From contig NZ_JAJSLX010000001.1 of assembly GCF_021290925.1 (NCBI RefSeq), forward strand, positions 744,001 through 808,000: DNA of 64,000 nt. The letters run 5' to 3'. Every line of letters starts with the position of its first letter. Within the stretch, counting starts at the first letter, position 1. The notes beneath the pieces were generated by a model, which was not told the DNA's origin, searched no databases, and saw only the letters and a list, made by a program, of their open reading frames with translations. The stretch comes from Sessilibacter corallicola. GTDB lineage: Bacteria; Pseudomonadota; Gammaproteobacteria; Pseudomonadales; Cellvibrionaceae. The position numbers were made by a program, and so were the translations under genes. Positions 7,471 through 16,300 of the stretch are shown in pieces.

Positions 7471-10350
7471 GTGACCAAGACAGATAGAACAGCCCGTGGC
7501 TATTTAAGCCTTAAATGGCAAGCCGTTATTAGTGTAAGCCTCGTACTGATCTTCAGTTTCGGCCTGCTCACTATTAATGGCCGCAGCAATCTTGAACAAA
7601 CATTCGAGAGTGAGCGCGAGCGTGTCTTTTTTGATCGCCAAAAGGCGGTTTCCGCGTCCCTCGATACCATCAAGCTACAACTTCAACGCCTCGCCGGACA
7701 CATGCAAGGCCAAGCGTTTCTTTCTAACGGTACTCTCGATACCGAGGGCTTAGAAAAAACCATCAACATTCATTGGGACCAGCTCAGTTTCGATTGGGGT
7801 GTGGATTCCATTGTTATTCTTTCCCCGGAAGATACCGAAAAAGGTACGTGGGGTCGACCAATGGACATTGCCAATTTTCCTCAAGAGTGGCTAAAAACAG
7901 CTCGCGAAACTGAAGCGACAGTCAGCCAAATTTGGTGCCCAACGTCTTGTACCCAAGTTGCCGTTGTGCCTGTCATTTTGGACAGTGCCGAAGTGGGCCT
8001 TCTTATTATGGCCAGCTCACTGGCTGATGCGGTTTTATACTTCCAGTCAAACACCGATGCCGACGTAGGCATCTTAGTGGATCACCAACGACAAACCGAA
8101 AGTGCCGATCACCAGCTAATTAACTGGCGCTACGATTTGGCAGCACTCACCGGTGCACCCACCAGCTACGAAGTTCTGAAAGAATTATCGAAAGAGAAAA
8201 AATTCAACGAGGTTAAAGACCAACGCAGTATTCGACTTTGGAACTGGCAATTTTATGAAGTCAGCTTTATTCCACTGACGGCATCATTGGATGAAAACAT
8301 TGCGCAATTGGTGGTGGTCGATAACGTAACCACTGAAATGACTCGTCTGGACAATACACTTCGGTATTTGGTGATTGTTTCAGCCATTGCCTTAGTTGTG
8401 ACCGAACTGGTGCTGCTAGGTTTGCTGTGGTTGCCGATGATGCGCCTACAAAAAGTGTCGCAAGTATTACCGATGCTGGCGAATAACACGCACCGAAAAA
8501 TTAACAATCTGTTAAAGCCGTCGATTGGTCGCGGTATTGTTCGCAATGAAATTCACGAATTGTTCGACTCCACCATTTCTCTTTCGCATCGCTTAGAAGA
8601 ATTGGATAAAACGGTTGAATCGCGAACGCAGCGCTTAAAAAACCGAAGCCAAGAATTACTTAAAGAACGTAACTTTGTTACCAGCCTGCTCGATAACGTT
8701 CACATCGTTATTTTAACTCAGGACAGTGAAAGCAATATCAAACTGCTCAACTCCGAAGGCAATCGATTAATCGAGTACGATCGCGAGTTGAACATTTCCC
8801 AGTCTAAATTTACCGATCATTTAGACGAAGCCGATAAATACGCGTTTTTTAACGGACTAGAAAAACTATCCACCGGTGTCGTTACTGAATTCCGACAAGA
8901 AATTGATTTTACCGATTCCAGCGGCAATCCGTTACACATGGAGTGGTTCCACAGTATTTTGCCGAAATCGGTTGCCGAGGGAGAACTCATTCTTTCTGTT
9001 GGGTTGGATTTAACCGCTCGCAAAGTTGCCGAGAGTAATCTCGCTTGGTTGGCCGATCACGACCCTCTCACTGAACTATACAATCGTCGTCGTTTCCAAA
9101 CAGAATTTGAGCGCGTGCTAAACGCCACAAAATCAAAAAACAGTTCTGGCGCATTGATATTTTTCGACATCGATCAGTTTAAAACCGTCAATGACACCAG
9201 CGGTCACCCAATGGGCGATCAACTGTTGCGAGAAATTGCCAAAAAACTCCGAGAAAGCGCTAACAATAAAGACATTGTTGCCCGCCTAGGCGGTGACGAA
9301 TTCGCTATTCTTTTAGAAAACTGCGGTCGCGATTGCGCGATAGATTACGCTGAGCGTTTCTGCGATTCGGTGCGACAAACACGCATTAGCAACAACGGCT
9401 CTACTCACCGAATCAGCTTGAGTATGGGAATTGCCGTGTTCCCGGATCACGGAAAATCCGCCGATGAATTAATGGCGAACGCCGACCTAGCAATGTATCG
9501 AGCCAAAGCGGCGAGTAACGCGCGCAGCAACTGGCATTTGTATTCCAATCAAACACCTGATCGCGAAGAACTCTACAACCGCGTCAACTGGAAACAACAA
9601 ATCGAACACGCGTTAGAGCACAATCGATTTGTTCTGTTCTTCCAGCCAATTTTAGATATTCGCAGCGGTTACATTTCTCACTATGAATCGCTCGTGCGAA
9701 TGGTGGATGAGTCAGGAAAAATTATTCCTCCCGGTGCCTTTATTCCCGTGGCAGAACAAACGGGGTTGATCTATGAAATCGATGTTCACATTGTGCAATT
9801 AGCCATCGAAGCGCTTCACGCGTTCCACGAACACGATTCTGACATCAGCCTGTCGGTGAACTTATCAGCGAGAGCTGTCGCCACCAGCCAATTTATCGAC
9901 CTTGTCGAAAAATCTGCCATTGATCGTCCTTTCGAACGCTCTAAGTTACTTTTCGAGCTGACCGAAACTTCTGCTGTAGAAGACGTGACCGCAGCGGCAA
10001 AAGAAATCGAAAAATTCCGAGACCTTGGTTATCGTTTTGCCATCGATGATTTTGGGGTTGGATTTTCTTCGTGGTATTACCTGCGGGAATTACCGGTAGA
10101 TTACGTTAAAATTGACGGATCGTTTGTACGCAAACTATCCACCAACATGGAAGACCGCTTGTTTGTTAAAGCTATTAATGATGTCGCCCAAGGACTGGGT
10201 AAGAAAACTATTGCCGAATTTGTGGAAGATCAATATTCACTTGCCCTACTATCTGCAATGGGTGTTAATTTTGCCCAAGGTTATCAAATCGGAAAACCAC
10301 AACCGCTTGAAACCACTTTGGAAACTTTTGCAGAACCTGTTAAGTTATAG
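7471..10350 (+). CDS. Membrane sensor GGDEF-EAL protein (cyclic di-GMP turnover)
   Basis: 959-residue inner-membrane signalling protein. An N-terminal helix (about residues 14-35), a periplasmic sensor region (about 36-295) and a second helix (about 299-325) are followed by a linker/coiled coil, a PAS-like domain (about 400-520), a GGDEF domain and an EAL domain. The cyclase site is intact (LGGDEF, residues 607-611). The phosphodiesterase site reads ESL (739-741) instead of EAL, but the catalytic set looks complete: the DDFG metal motif at 859-860, the NLS and ELTE motifs, and YVKIDGSFV. It could therefore both make and degrade cyclic di-GMP. The start is GTG at 7471. It lies directly upstream of a PstS-like periplasmic protein and a porin, which suggests those proteins feed or respond to its sensor domain. 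Confidence 0.93.
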   Translation: MTKTDRTARGYLSLKWQAVISVSLVLIFSFGLLTINGRSNLEQTFESERERVFFDRQKAVSASLDTIKLQLQRLAGHMQGQAFLSNGTLDTEGLEKTINIHWDQLSFDWGVDSIVILSPEDTEKGTWGRPMDIANFPQEWLKTARETEATVSQIWCPTSCTQVAVVPVILDSAEVGLLIMASSLADAVLYFQSNTDADVGILVDHQRQTESADHQLINWRYDLAALTGAPTSYEVLKELSKEKKFNEVKDQRSIRLWNWQFYEVSFIPLTASLDENIAQLVVVDNVTTEMTRLDNTLRYLVIVSAIALVVTELVLLGLLWLPMMRLQKVSQVLPMLANNTHRKINNLLKPSIGRGIVRNEIHELFDSTISLSHRLEELDKTVESRTQRLKNRSQELLKERNFVTSLLDNVHIVILTQDSESNIKLLNSEGNRLIEYDRELNISQSKFTDHLDEADKYAFFNGLEKLSTGVVTEFRQEIDFTDSSGNPLHMEWFHSILPKSVAEGELILSVGLDLTARKVAESNLAWLADHDPLTELYNRRRFQTEFERVLNATKSKNSSGALIFFDIDQFKTVNDTSGHPMGDQLLREIAKKLRESANNKDIVARLGGDEFAILLENCGRDCAIDYAERFCDSVRQTRISNNGSTHRISLSMGIAVFPDHGKSADELMANADLAMYRAKAASNARSNWHLYSNQTPDREELYNRVNWKQQIEHALEHNRFVLFFQPILDIRSGYISHYESLVRMVDESGKIIPPGAFIPVAEQTGLIYEIDVHIVQLAIEALHAFHEHDSDISLSVNLSARAVATSQFIDLVEKSAIDRPFERSKLLFELTETSAVEDVTAAAKEIEKFRDLGYRFAIDDFGVGFSSWYYLRELPVDYVKIDGSFVRKLSTNMEDRLFVKAINDVAQGLGKKTIAEFVEDQYSLALLSAMGVNFAQGYQIGKPQPLETTLETFAEPVKL

Positions 10351-10369
10351 AGTGGCAAGTAATGCCGTT

Positions 10370-10930
10370 ATGGATTTATTTTATTCTCTGAGAAAGAAAA
10401 TTCCCCGTACGTTAATATTAAAGACGATGAAACAATTGATGGTAGGTACTCAATCGAATCTACGGTTTCGACCATTGTCGTCGTTCGTGCTGCCTGGAAT
10501 TTTGTTATTTCTTGCAAGCGTTATTAACGCTCAAGAAATCGACCCAGCCTCGCCCATTATTGATGACGATAAAATCTATGTTATCGCCAACCAACAAGTT
10601 GAGCTTGTGCAAATATCCACAGGCTCTTTGCGCTCAATCTTTGCCATGCGTAAACGCACTTGGCCAAGCGGCGAAACTGTAAAAGTATTCGTATTAGCCG
10701 ACAACAACCCCACACATGTGAGGTTCACCAAAGAATTATTGCACACCTTCCCCTACAATTTACGGCGAATATGGGACAGACGTGTTTTCTCAGGTATAGG
10801 ACAGTATCCAACCTTGCTTAGCTCAGAATCTGAAATGATGGAAAAAATCGCCAGCACAACCAATGCAATCGGGTATATCCAGGGAAAATTTATCTCTGAC
10901 GATGTGAAATTGCTGGTGGTAAAAAAATGA
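10370..10930 (+). CDS. PstS-like periplasmic substrate-binding protein (single-lobe size)
   Basis: About 186 residues from ATG 10370; ATG 10427 is an alternative start that leaves a cleaner signal peptide. A hydrophobic segment (FVLPGILLFLASVINAQ) is a signal peptide ending at INA-QE. The mature part (VYVIANQQV-type strand, then IFAMRKRTWPSGETVKVFV) matches the short phosphate-ABC-type binding proteins that are not tied to a transporter. It starts 20 bases after the GGDEF-EAL gene, and its stop overlaps the start of the porin gene (ATGA), so the three probably form one operon. Since no permease or ATPase is present, a sensory or scavenging role is more likely than uptake; that is inference. 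Confidence 0.7.
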   Translation: MDLFYSLRKKIPRTLILKTMKQLMVGTQSNLRFRPLSSFVLPGILLFLASVINAQEIDPASPIIDDDKIYVIANQQVELVQISTGSLRSIFAMRKRTWPSGETVKVFVLADNNPTHVRFTKELLHTFPYNLRRIWDRRVFSGIGQYPTLLSSESEMMEKIASTTNAIGYIQGKFISDDVKLLVVKK

Positions 10931-12129
10931 TTAAGAACAACCATCACCTAAGAAAGCTGTCTTGCGTTTTTGGTTTATCTGTCACCAGCCAATTCGTCAA
11001 TGCGCAAATTCCTAATTTAGACGTACCCGGCAGTTTTGAAGCTCACGGTTTTGCCACGCAAAATTTTGTTTTAACGTCTGAAAACCAATTCTTCGGCGAC
11101 AGTGAATCCGGCAGTTTTGAATTTTTCGAAATAGGAATTAACGGCCACTGGCAAGCCACTGATCGATTGACCTTTTCTGCTCAGGTAACCGCGAGAGATG
11201 CCGGTAAAACCGACGACGGTGATCCACGTTTGGATTACGGGTTTCTCGATTATCGCCTCTACAATTCTGATACTTATTCAGCCGGTATTCGGTTGGGTCG
11301 AGCTGTGAACGCCCAAGGGTTGTACAACAGCACTCGCGATGTTGCCAAAACTCGTCCCAGTATTATTCTGCCGCAATCTATTTATTTCGACAGTTTACGA
11401 AATTTAGCTCTGTCTTCTGACGGTATTTATTTCTACCAAGATTTATTCCGCGGTGCGCACGAGTTTTCAACACAATTCAGTTACATTGAACCTCGCGCAG
11501 ATGACCCAGACTTAGAACCTATTGTTTTGTCGTCTTTCCGCCCAGGCCGCTTTGAAGGGGCTTCCAGTTGGCTGGCGAATTTTTTATACGACTACGATTT
11601 CGGCAAAATTCGTTTGGGCTTAACTGCAACTCAGTTAAATACCGATTACATCAGCCGAAATGATCCGTTTCTTAGTGATGGTGAATTTATTTTCTCACCA
11701 ATTATTTTTTCGGCTCAGTACCAAACAGAGCGCGTAACCTATTCCGCAGAATATATGCGCCGCCGATCGGAGCTGAAAAGCCTAGGTGCGCCCTTTGACA
11801 GCAAGCTCAACGGTTCCAGCTATTACATTCAGGCTCAATATCGCATTAATAACGAGTTGAGTATTTATACCCGTTTTGACAACCTAACCAGCGACGACTC
11901 AGATCGCTTTGGTGATGTTTTTGAGCAAAACACCGGGCTCTCTGGCGACACTCGTTACGCAAAAGATTTTATGATTGGTGCTCGTTGGGACATTAACCAG
12001 AATTGGTTAATCAGTGCCGAGTATCACGATGTGGAAGGTCGAGGCTGGCTCTCGTTGTTAGAAACACCCGCAAACGATGGCAGTCGATACTGGGATTTAT
12101 TTTTAATGTCGGTATCTACCCGCTTCTAA
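10927..12129 (+). CDS. Outer-membrane beta-barrel (porin-like) protein
   Basis: 400 residues with a signal peptide (VFGLSVTSQFVNAQ) and alternating amphipathic strands throughout. The last residue is Phe (SVSTRF), the usual BamA recognition end of outer-membrane barrels. It contains the repeated patterns seen in porins without a specific substrate motif. Its ATG overlaps the stop of the PstS-like gene, so translation is coupled. The three-gene set of cyclic di-GMP sensor, binding protein and barrel suggests an envelope sensing or solute-capture unit. The substrate is unknown. Confidence 0.75.
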   Translation: MIKNNHHLRKLSCVFGLSVTSQFVNAQIPNLDVPGSFEAHGFATQNFVLTSENQFFGDSESGSFEFFEIGINGHWQATDRLTFSAQVTARDAGKTDDGDPRLDYGFLDYRLYNSDTYSAGIRLGRAVNAQGLYNSTRDVAKTRPSIILPQSIYFDSLRNLALSSDGIYFYQDLFRGAHEFSTQFSYIEPRADDPDLEPIVLSSFRPGRFEGASSWLANFLYDYDFGKIRLGLTATQLNTDYISRNDPFLSDGEFIFSPIIFSAQYQTERVTYSAEYMRRRSELKSLGAPFDSKLNGSSYYIQAQYRINNELSIYTRFDNLTSDDSDRFGDVFEQNTGLSGDTRYAKDFMIGARWDINQNWLISAEYHDVEGRGWLSLLETPANDGSRYWDLFLMSVSTRF

Positions 12130-12137
12130 TTTTTACG

Positions 12138-12195
12138 CCCAGAAAACCGTTGGTTTAGCGCTTATTTTGCGCTTAAAGCTTATTGGTTTTCTGGG
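12138..12195. terminator. Bidirectional hairpin between porin and acyltransferase genes
   Basis: CCCAGAAAACC (12138-12148) and GGTTTTCTGGG (12185-12195) are a perfect 11-bp inverted repeat enclosing a smaller AGCGC/GCGCT hairpin (12157-12173). It lies between converging genes and overlaps the last codons of the acyltransferase. Confidence 0.55.
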
Positions 12196-12809
12196 TTTCT
12201 TCCTGTGAAATTCTTTTCGAAAAAGCGCTTAATATCCGCAGCATCGGCATCAATGTCACCTGAAAGCTCAGGCCCATCAATAAAATAAAACGTCTTCGAA
12301 GGATAATCCCAAGATACCAACATTAAAGGAATGTCTAAGGATTGGGCAATTCTTAAAAAGCCTGTTTTATAACGCTCGACCTTACTGCGTGTTCCCTCAG
12401 GCGTAATCGCTACCCAGCAATGACTGTTTTTTTCATACCACTGTTGGACTTGTGAAATTACTTCGCTGCCTTTAGAGCGATCAATGGGAATGCCTCCCAA
12501 TGACATAAACAACCCTTTAAAAGGCCAAATAAAAGCTTCTTTCTTCATCAGATAAGAAAACTTTACGCCCAGTGCCATCACCAAAAACATCGCGACCACA
12601 AAATCCCAATTGGAGGTATGCGGTGCGCCGGCAATAACAATTTGTTTGTGATTGGAAATTTCACCGCGAAACTTCCAACCCATTAAACGCAAAAAACGAG
12701 CGCCTAGCCAACGGGTAAAACGATTACCCATTCGAGGCATATTGGGCGGGAGAGCGACCTCCTCAACATTGACCCTAGGCGATTGCAATATTTTTTCTAA
12801 ATCCATCAC
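12180..12809 (-). CDS. PlsC-like 1-acylglycerol-3-phosphate acyltransferase family protein
   Basis: 209-residue LPLAT-family protein. The catalytic HX4D motif (HTSNWD), the substrate-phosphate motif EGTRS and the hydrophobic GIPIDRS block are present in the right order. Members transfer acyl groups to lysophosphatidic acid or related acceptors at the inner membrane. The short length and the NWDFVVAMF context place it with small acyltransferases of unknown acceptor rather than canonical PlsC. Monocistronic, 107 bases upstream of the prfC end on the same strand. Confidence 0.85.
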   Translation of the reverse strand: MMDLEKILQSPRVNVEEVALPPNMPRMGNRFTRWLGARFLRLMGWKFRGEISNHKQIVIAGAPHTSNWDFVVAMFLVMALGVKFSYLMKKEAFIWPFKGLFMSLGGIPIDRSKGSEVISQVQQWYEKNSHCWVAITPEGTRSKVERYKTGFLRIAQSLDIPLMLVSWDYPSKTFYFIDGPELSGDIDADAADIKRFFEKNFTGRNPENQ

Positions 12810-12916
12810 TCATACGCTCAAACAGCACTAATGAATAATTACCACTCAATTCAACTTACATCGTCTGAGCAATTCTACGTTAAACCGATTGCAATCGGAC
12901 TCCCTAATTAGTCTTA

Positions 12917-14500
12917 TTAATGTTCTCGTGTCGACCTGAAAACAACATCGGGATGACGCTCTTGGGCAAGCGATAAATTCACTCGTGTCGGAGCCAAATA
13001 CGTTAAATGGCCACCGCCATCAATGGCAATATTATCACTCGCTTTTTTGCGAATATCAGCAATCAGTGCGGGATCGTCCGCTTCAATCCAGCGGGCCGTT
13101 TGCACGTTTACAGGCTCGTAAATAGCCTCAACTTTGTATTCGTCTTTTAAGCGATAAGCCACCACTTCAAATTGCAGCACACCGACGGCACCAACAACAA
13201 TGTCGTTGTTGTTAATCGGGAAAAATACTTGAGTAGAGCCCTCTTCTGACAACTGCTGCAAACCTTTTTGCAACGCTTTAGTTTTCAGAGGATCTTTTAG
13301 ACGAATGCGACGGAACAATTCCGGTGCAAAGTGAGGAATACCTTTGTACTTAAGATCTTCGCCTTGGGTAAAGGTATCGCCAATTTGAATCGTACCGTGG
13401 TTGTGCAGACCAATGATGTCACCGGAGCAAGCCTCTTCTACCGCAGAACGATCACCGGCCAAAAACGTTACCGCATCGGCGATTTTAATGTCCTTGCCAA
13501 TACGCACATGACGCATTTTCATGCCTTGAGTGTATTTACCAGAACACACACGCATAAAGGCAATACGGTCACGGTGTTTAGGGTCCATGTTCGCCTGAAT
13601 CTTGAAAACGAAGCCAGAAAACTTCTCTTCGGTGGCTTCTACTGGGCGCTGTTGAGTTTCACGATCTTGTGGCTTAGGCGCCCACTCGACAAAGCCATCG
13701 AGCATTTCACGAACACCAAAATTGCCAAGAGCAGTACCAAAATAGACCGGTGTCAAACGCCCGGCAAGGTATTCATCAACATCAAACTCATTGGTTGCAC
13801 CGCGCACTAACTCGATTTCATCGCGAATATCGTCGGCGTAAGAACCTACCAAATCTTCAAATTCTGGCGAATCTAAGCCCTTAATTTGAATATCATCGTT
13901 GATGGTGTGACCCATGCCCGACTGGAATACGTGGATGGTGTCGGTGTATAAGTTATAAACGCCCTTAAATTCCTTACCCATGCCCAACGGCCAGTTGATT
14001 GGTGCCGCTGCAATCTTCAGTACGTCCTCGATTTCGTCCATCACCTCGATCGGGTCGCGAATATCACGGTCCATTTTGTTAATGAACGATAAAATCGGCG
14101 TATCGCGAAGACGACACACATCCATCAACTTGATGGTACGATCCTCCACACCCTTCGCGCCGTCGATCACCATCAATACCGAATCCACCGCGGTGAGCGT
14201 GCGGTAGGTATCCTCAGAGAAGTCTTCGTGCCCTGGGGTATCAAGAAGGTTAACGGTGCGTTCTTTGTAGGGAAACTGCATCACAGAGGATGTCACCGAG
14301 ATACCACGTTCCTGCTCCATCGTCATCCAATCCGACTTCGCGTGCGGGCCTTTCTTTCCCTTCACCGAACCGGCCAATTGAATGGCATTTCCGAACAACA
14401 ACAGCTTTTCTGTCATCGTGGTTTTACCGGCATCCGGGTGAGAAATGATAGCAAACGTGCGACGTTTACTGACTTCATCTAAAAACTTGCTATCTGCCAT
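12917..14500 (-). CDS. prfC: Peptide chain release factor 3
   Basis: Translational GTPase that recycles RF1/RF2 from the ribosome after peptide release. From ATG 14500 it is 527 residues, the normal RF3 length; the frame is open to 14602 but the extra 34 residues have no family match. G1 (SHPDAGKTT), G3 (DTPGHEDF) and G4 (NKMDRD) GTPase motifs are visible, followed by the RF3-specific regions. Monocistronic. Confidence 0.96.
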   Translation of the reverse strand: MADSKFLDEVSKRRTFAIISHPDAGKTTMTEKLLLFGNAIQLAGSVKGKKGPHAKSDWMTMEQERGISVTSSVMQFPYKERTVNLLDTPGHEDFSEDTYRTLTAVDSVLMVIDGAKGVEDRTIKLMDVCRLRDTPILSFINKMDRDIRDPIEVMDEIEDVLKIAAAPINWPLGMGKEFKGVYNLYTDTIHVFQSGMGHTINDDIQIKGLDSPEFEDLVGSYADDIRDEIELVRGATNEFDVDEYLAGRLTPVYFGTALGNFGVREMLDGFVEWAPKPQDRETQQRPVEATEEKFSGFVFKIQANMDPKHRDRIAFMRVCSGKYTQGMKMRHVRIGKDIKIADAVTFLAGDRSAVEEACSGDIIGLHNHGTIQIGDTFTQGEDLKYKGIPHFAPELFRRIRLKDPLKTKALQKGLQQLSEEGSTQVFFPINNNDIVVGAVGVLQFEVVAYRLKDEYKVEAIYEPVNVQTARWIEADDPALIADIRKKASDNIAIDGGGHLTYLAPTRVNLSLAQERHPDVVFRSTREH

Positions 14501-14919
14501 ACCGATAAAAACCCTAGTCTGAACGTGTTCGAAAATGGCCCAATGGGCGGAAAATCGGCGTATTCTACAGAAGATTTGAGATGCGATAAATTGCTGTAGC
14601 AATATGTTTTAGAATTATTAGTCAAACCGACGGCTTTCAGCTTAACTGTTCAAATCGTTTATGAGAGCTTCGATTCCGTTGTCACGCGACATTATGATGG
14701 CTGAACTCAAACACGCCTCAGTAGAAAGACGGGTAAATCCAGTCTTAAAACCGATATCTATTGGCTATGACCAAAAAGAAAAAACCTCTTTCAATGATCA
14801 CACTGAAAGAGGTTTTTGTTTTTGAGAAATTAATCAATCAGAGAACGAAATTTATAAGTATTTTCTTTATTTAAAATTAAACGAAAGCACTGTTATAAAT
14901 AAAAAATTAACTCAATTTA
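14501..14919. other. Intergenic region upstream of prfC
   Basis: Holds the presumed prfC promoter and the terminator at 14781-14816. A 57-codon plus-strand frame starting at 14661 has no ribosome binding site and runs through the terminator stem, so I reject it. Confidence 0.4.
14781..14816. terminator. Bidirectional rho-independent terminator
   Basis: AAAACCTCTTTCA (14781-14793) pairs perfectly with TGAAAGAGGTTTT (14804-14816), loop 10. A-rich and T-rich flanks supply a U-run on both strands. It fits termination of the cytochrome P460 gene reading leftwards from 15426. Confidence 0.8.
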
Positions 14920-15426
14920 TTATCGTTTTGGCAAATGTTGAGTCGTGAACAGAAAATCGGTTTGCGTCAATGGTGCGTGACAAGCGCGGCAAGTATCTAA
15001 GTCTTTAGGAGCGACATCACCATTCGGTTTAAAAGCCGCAAAATCCCAATCGCCAACGTTTATTTTTGACGGAGAAGTTTCAGCGAAGCCATCTTGTTTT
15101 TCCATGACACCGAGCAACAATAATTTATCTTTGACTCGACGGTTCACTAACGATTTTGCAACAGAGCCATCTTCATTTTTTTTCACGGAATAAATTTCAG
15201 CAACAATAACCGAACCGCTGAGTAATTCACCGTTTTCGTCGGCACCTTTCATAGCAACATCATTGGCGAACAGACGAATAAATTGGTCGTGGTTTTGAAT
15301 ACGGTCTAACGATAAGTATTCTGTGTAAGTTTCTTTGTAATCTTTAGGTAGGCCAACGCGAAGATCTTCTCCGGCGGAGACGGTTAACGCGAAAAACAGT
15401 GCAATGAAGCTAACGAGGGGTCTCAT
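14920..15426 (-). CDS. Cytochrome P460 family protein, periplasmic
   Basis: 168 residues with a signal peptide (SFIALFFALTVSAG) and one c-type haem site, CRACH (Cys146, Cys149, His150), near the C-terminus in the context DTCRACHAPLTQTDFLFT. The preceding GDWDFAAFKPNGDV block is the cytochrome P460 domain pattern. Known P460 proteins oxidise hydroxylamine or handle nitric oxide; many members are of unknown function, and the cross-linking lysine cannot be assigned by eye. A strong Shine-Dalgarno (GGAGAGA) precedes the ATG. It is transcribed divergently from an OhrR-like regulator, which probably controls it. Confidence 0.85.
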   Translation of the reverse strand: MRPLVSFIALFFALTVSAGEDLRVGLPKDYKETYTEYLSLDRIQNHDQFIRLFANDVAMKGADENGELLSGSVIVAEIYSVKKNEDGSVAKSLVNRRVKDKLLLLGVMEKQDGFAETSPSKINVGDWDFAAFKPNGDVAPKDLDTCRACHAPLTQTDFLFTTQHLPKR

Positions 15427-15481
15427 AAGTCTCTCCTATCAATATTATAGTTTTATTAGTACACTTACTGTACGCACACTA

Positions 15482-15491
15482 ACAATATTGT
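15482..15491. promoter_or_regulatory. Candidate regulator dyad between P460 and MarR genes
   Basis: ACAATATTGT is a perfect palindrome in the 122-base divergent region, flanked by further AT-rich half-sites (CAATATTA near 15440, CTATTGTTAA near 15497). Its form resembles OhrR/MarR operators (TACAATT-AATTGT type). Assignment is inference. Confidence 0.35.
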
Positions 15492-15548
15492 AAATCTATT
15501 GTTAAGTAAACATAATTATTAGCCAGACACTAAATTAGGAACTTACCA

Positions 15549-15968
15549 TTGCCGATTAACGCTGCTCGATTGGATGACCAACTTTGTTTTGCGCTGTATT
15601 CAGCCTCAAATCGGCTGAATGCCATCTATCGACCTATCTTAGATCCGTTAGGACTCACCTACACACAGTTCGTGGTGATGATGGCGCTGTGGGAAAACGA
15701 TGGAATTTCTATTACAGAACTCGCAGCCCGCACTAATTTAAGCAAGGCTACTATGACTCCGTTGTTGAGAAAACTGGAAGAAAAGTCATTAATTCAGCTA
15801 GACAGAATGATCGACAACGATCGAACCAAAACGATTACGGTCACTCCTACTGGAGAAGAACTTGCCGCTCAAAGCCACAGTGTCACTCAACAGGCTTTTT
15901 GCACTACAGGACTGACAATGGACGAAGCCATGGAGATTATCAAAATCTGCCAACGCATTGGGGTGTAA
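15549..15968 (+). CDS. MarR-family regulator, OhrR-like
   Basis: 139-residue winged-helix repressor. The N-terminal LDDQLCFALYSASN with Cys13 followed by a Tyr matches the OhrR subgroup, in which that cysteine senses organic peroxides. The helix-turn-helix ITELAARTNLSKATMTPLLRKLE and the wing DNDRTKTITVT are visible. Near the C-terminus is AFCTTGL, also an OhrR trait. No ohr gene is adjacent; instead it faces a cytochrome P460 gene, the likely target. The 3' end is built of tandem repeats that run across the stop codon. Confidence 0.88.
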   Translation: MPINAARLDDQLCFALYSASNRLNAIYRPILDPLGLTYTQFVVMMALWENDGISITELAARTNLSKATMTPLLRKLEEKSLIQLDRMIDNDRTKTITVTPTGEELAAQSHSVTQQAFCTTGLTMDEAMEIIKICQRIGV

Positions 15969-15999
15969 AACATTGGGTGCAAAACATTGGGGTGCAAAA
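15956..15999. repeat. Three tandem 14-15-bp repeats across the MarR stop codon
   Basis: CATTGGGGTGTAAAA (15956-15970, containing the TAA stop), CATTGGGTGCAAAA (15971-15984) and CATTGGGGTGCAAAA (15985-15999). The downstream copies have TGCAA where the first has the stop TGTAA, so a single T/C difference decides whether the frame reads on. Confidence 0.85.
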
Positions 16000-16241
16000 A
16001 TAACCACTCAAAAAAACGCAGACGTGGTTTCAACATGCAGGCTGATGTCAAAAATGATGTGCTTTTTAACAGGAACGGCAGGTTTCTATCAAACGTTAAA
16101 GGTGATCACTGCTATAACGCTAAAAACAACGTTTGCACACATTAACTACTCATTGATTCCAAACAGGTAACATGTGTTAAAGCAAGTAATGAAAGCTCAC
16201 GCCAATAAACCTAGATAAACACAGAAAATAAATAAGAACAA
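16000..16241. other. Gene-free stretch downstream of the MarR gene
   Basis: No coding frame with support. A 70-codon frame at 15958 overlaps the MarR gene end and the tandem repeats and is rejected. Confidence 0.35.
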
Positions 16242-16287
16242 AAAATTCACCCACTGATAATTTGCAATCTATCAGAGAGTGAATTTT
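16242..16287 (-). terminator. Terminator of the yqhD-like gene
   Basis: An 18-bp imperfect stem (16242-16259 with 16270-16287, two mismatches, loop 10) lies 13 bases after the stop at 16301. On the minus strand it is followed by a T-rich run. Confidence 0.7.
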
Positions 16288-16300
16288 TATTTTTAACCGT

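Noticed and set aside
10112-10369. 5' extension of the PstS-like ORF inside the GGDEF-EAL gene
   Set aside because: It is the shadow frame of the EAL domain; the signal peptide fixes the start after 10370.
14661-14834. 57-codon plus-strand ORF upstream of the P460 terminator
   Set aside because: No ribosome binding site, no family resemblance, and its 3' part is the terminator stem itself.
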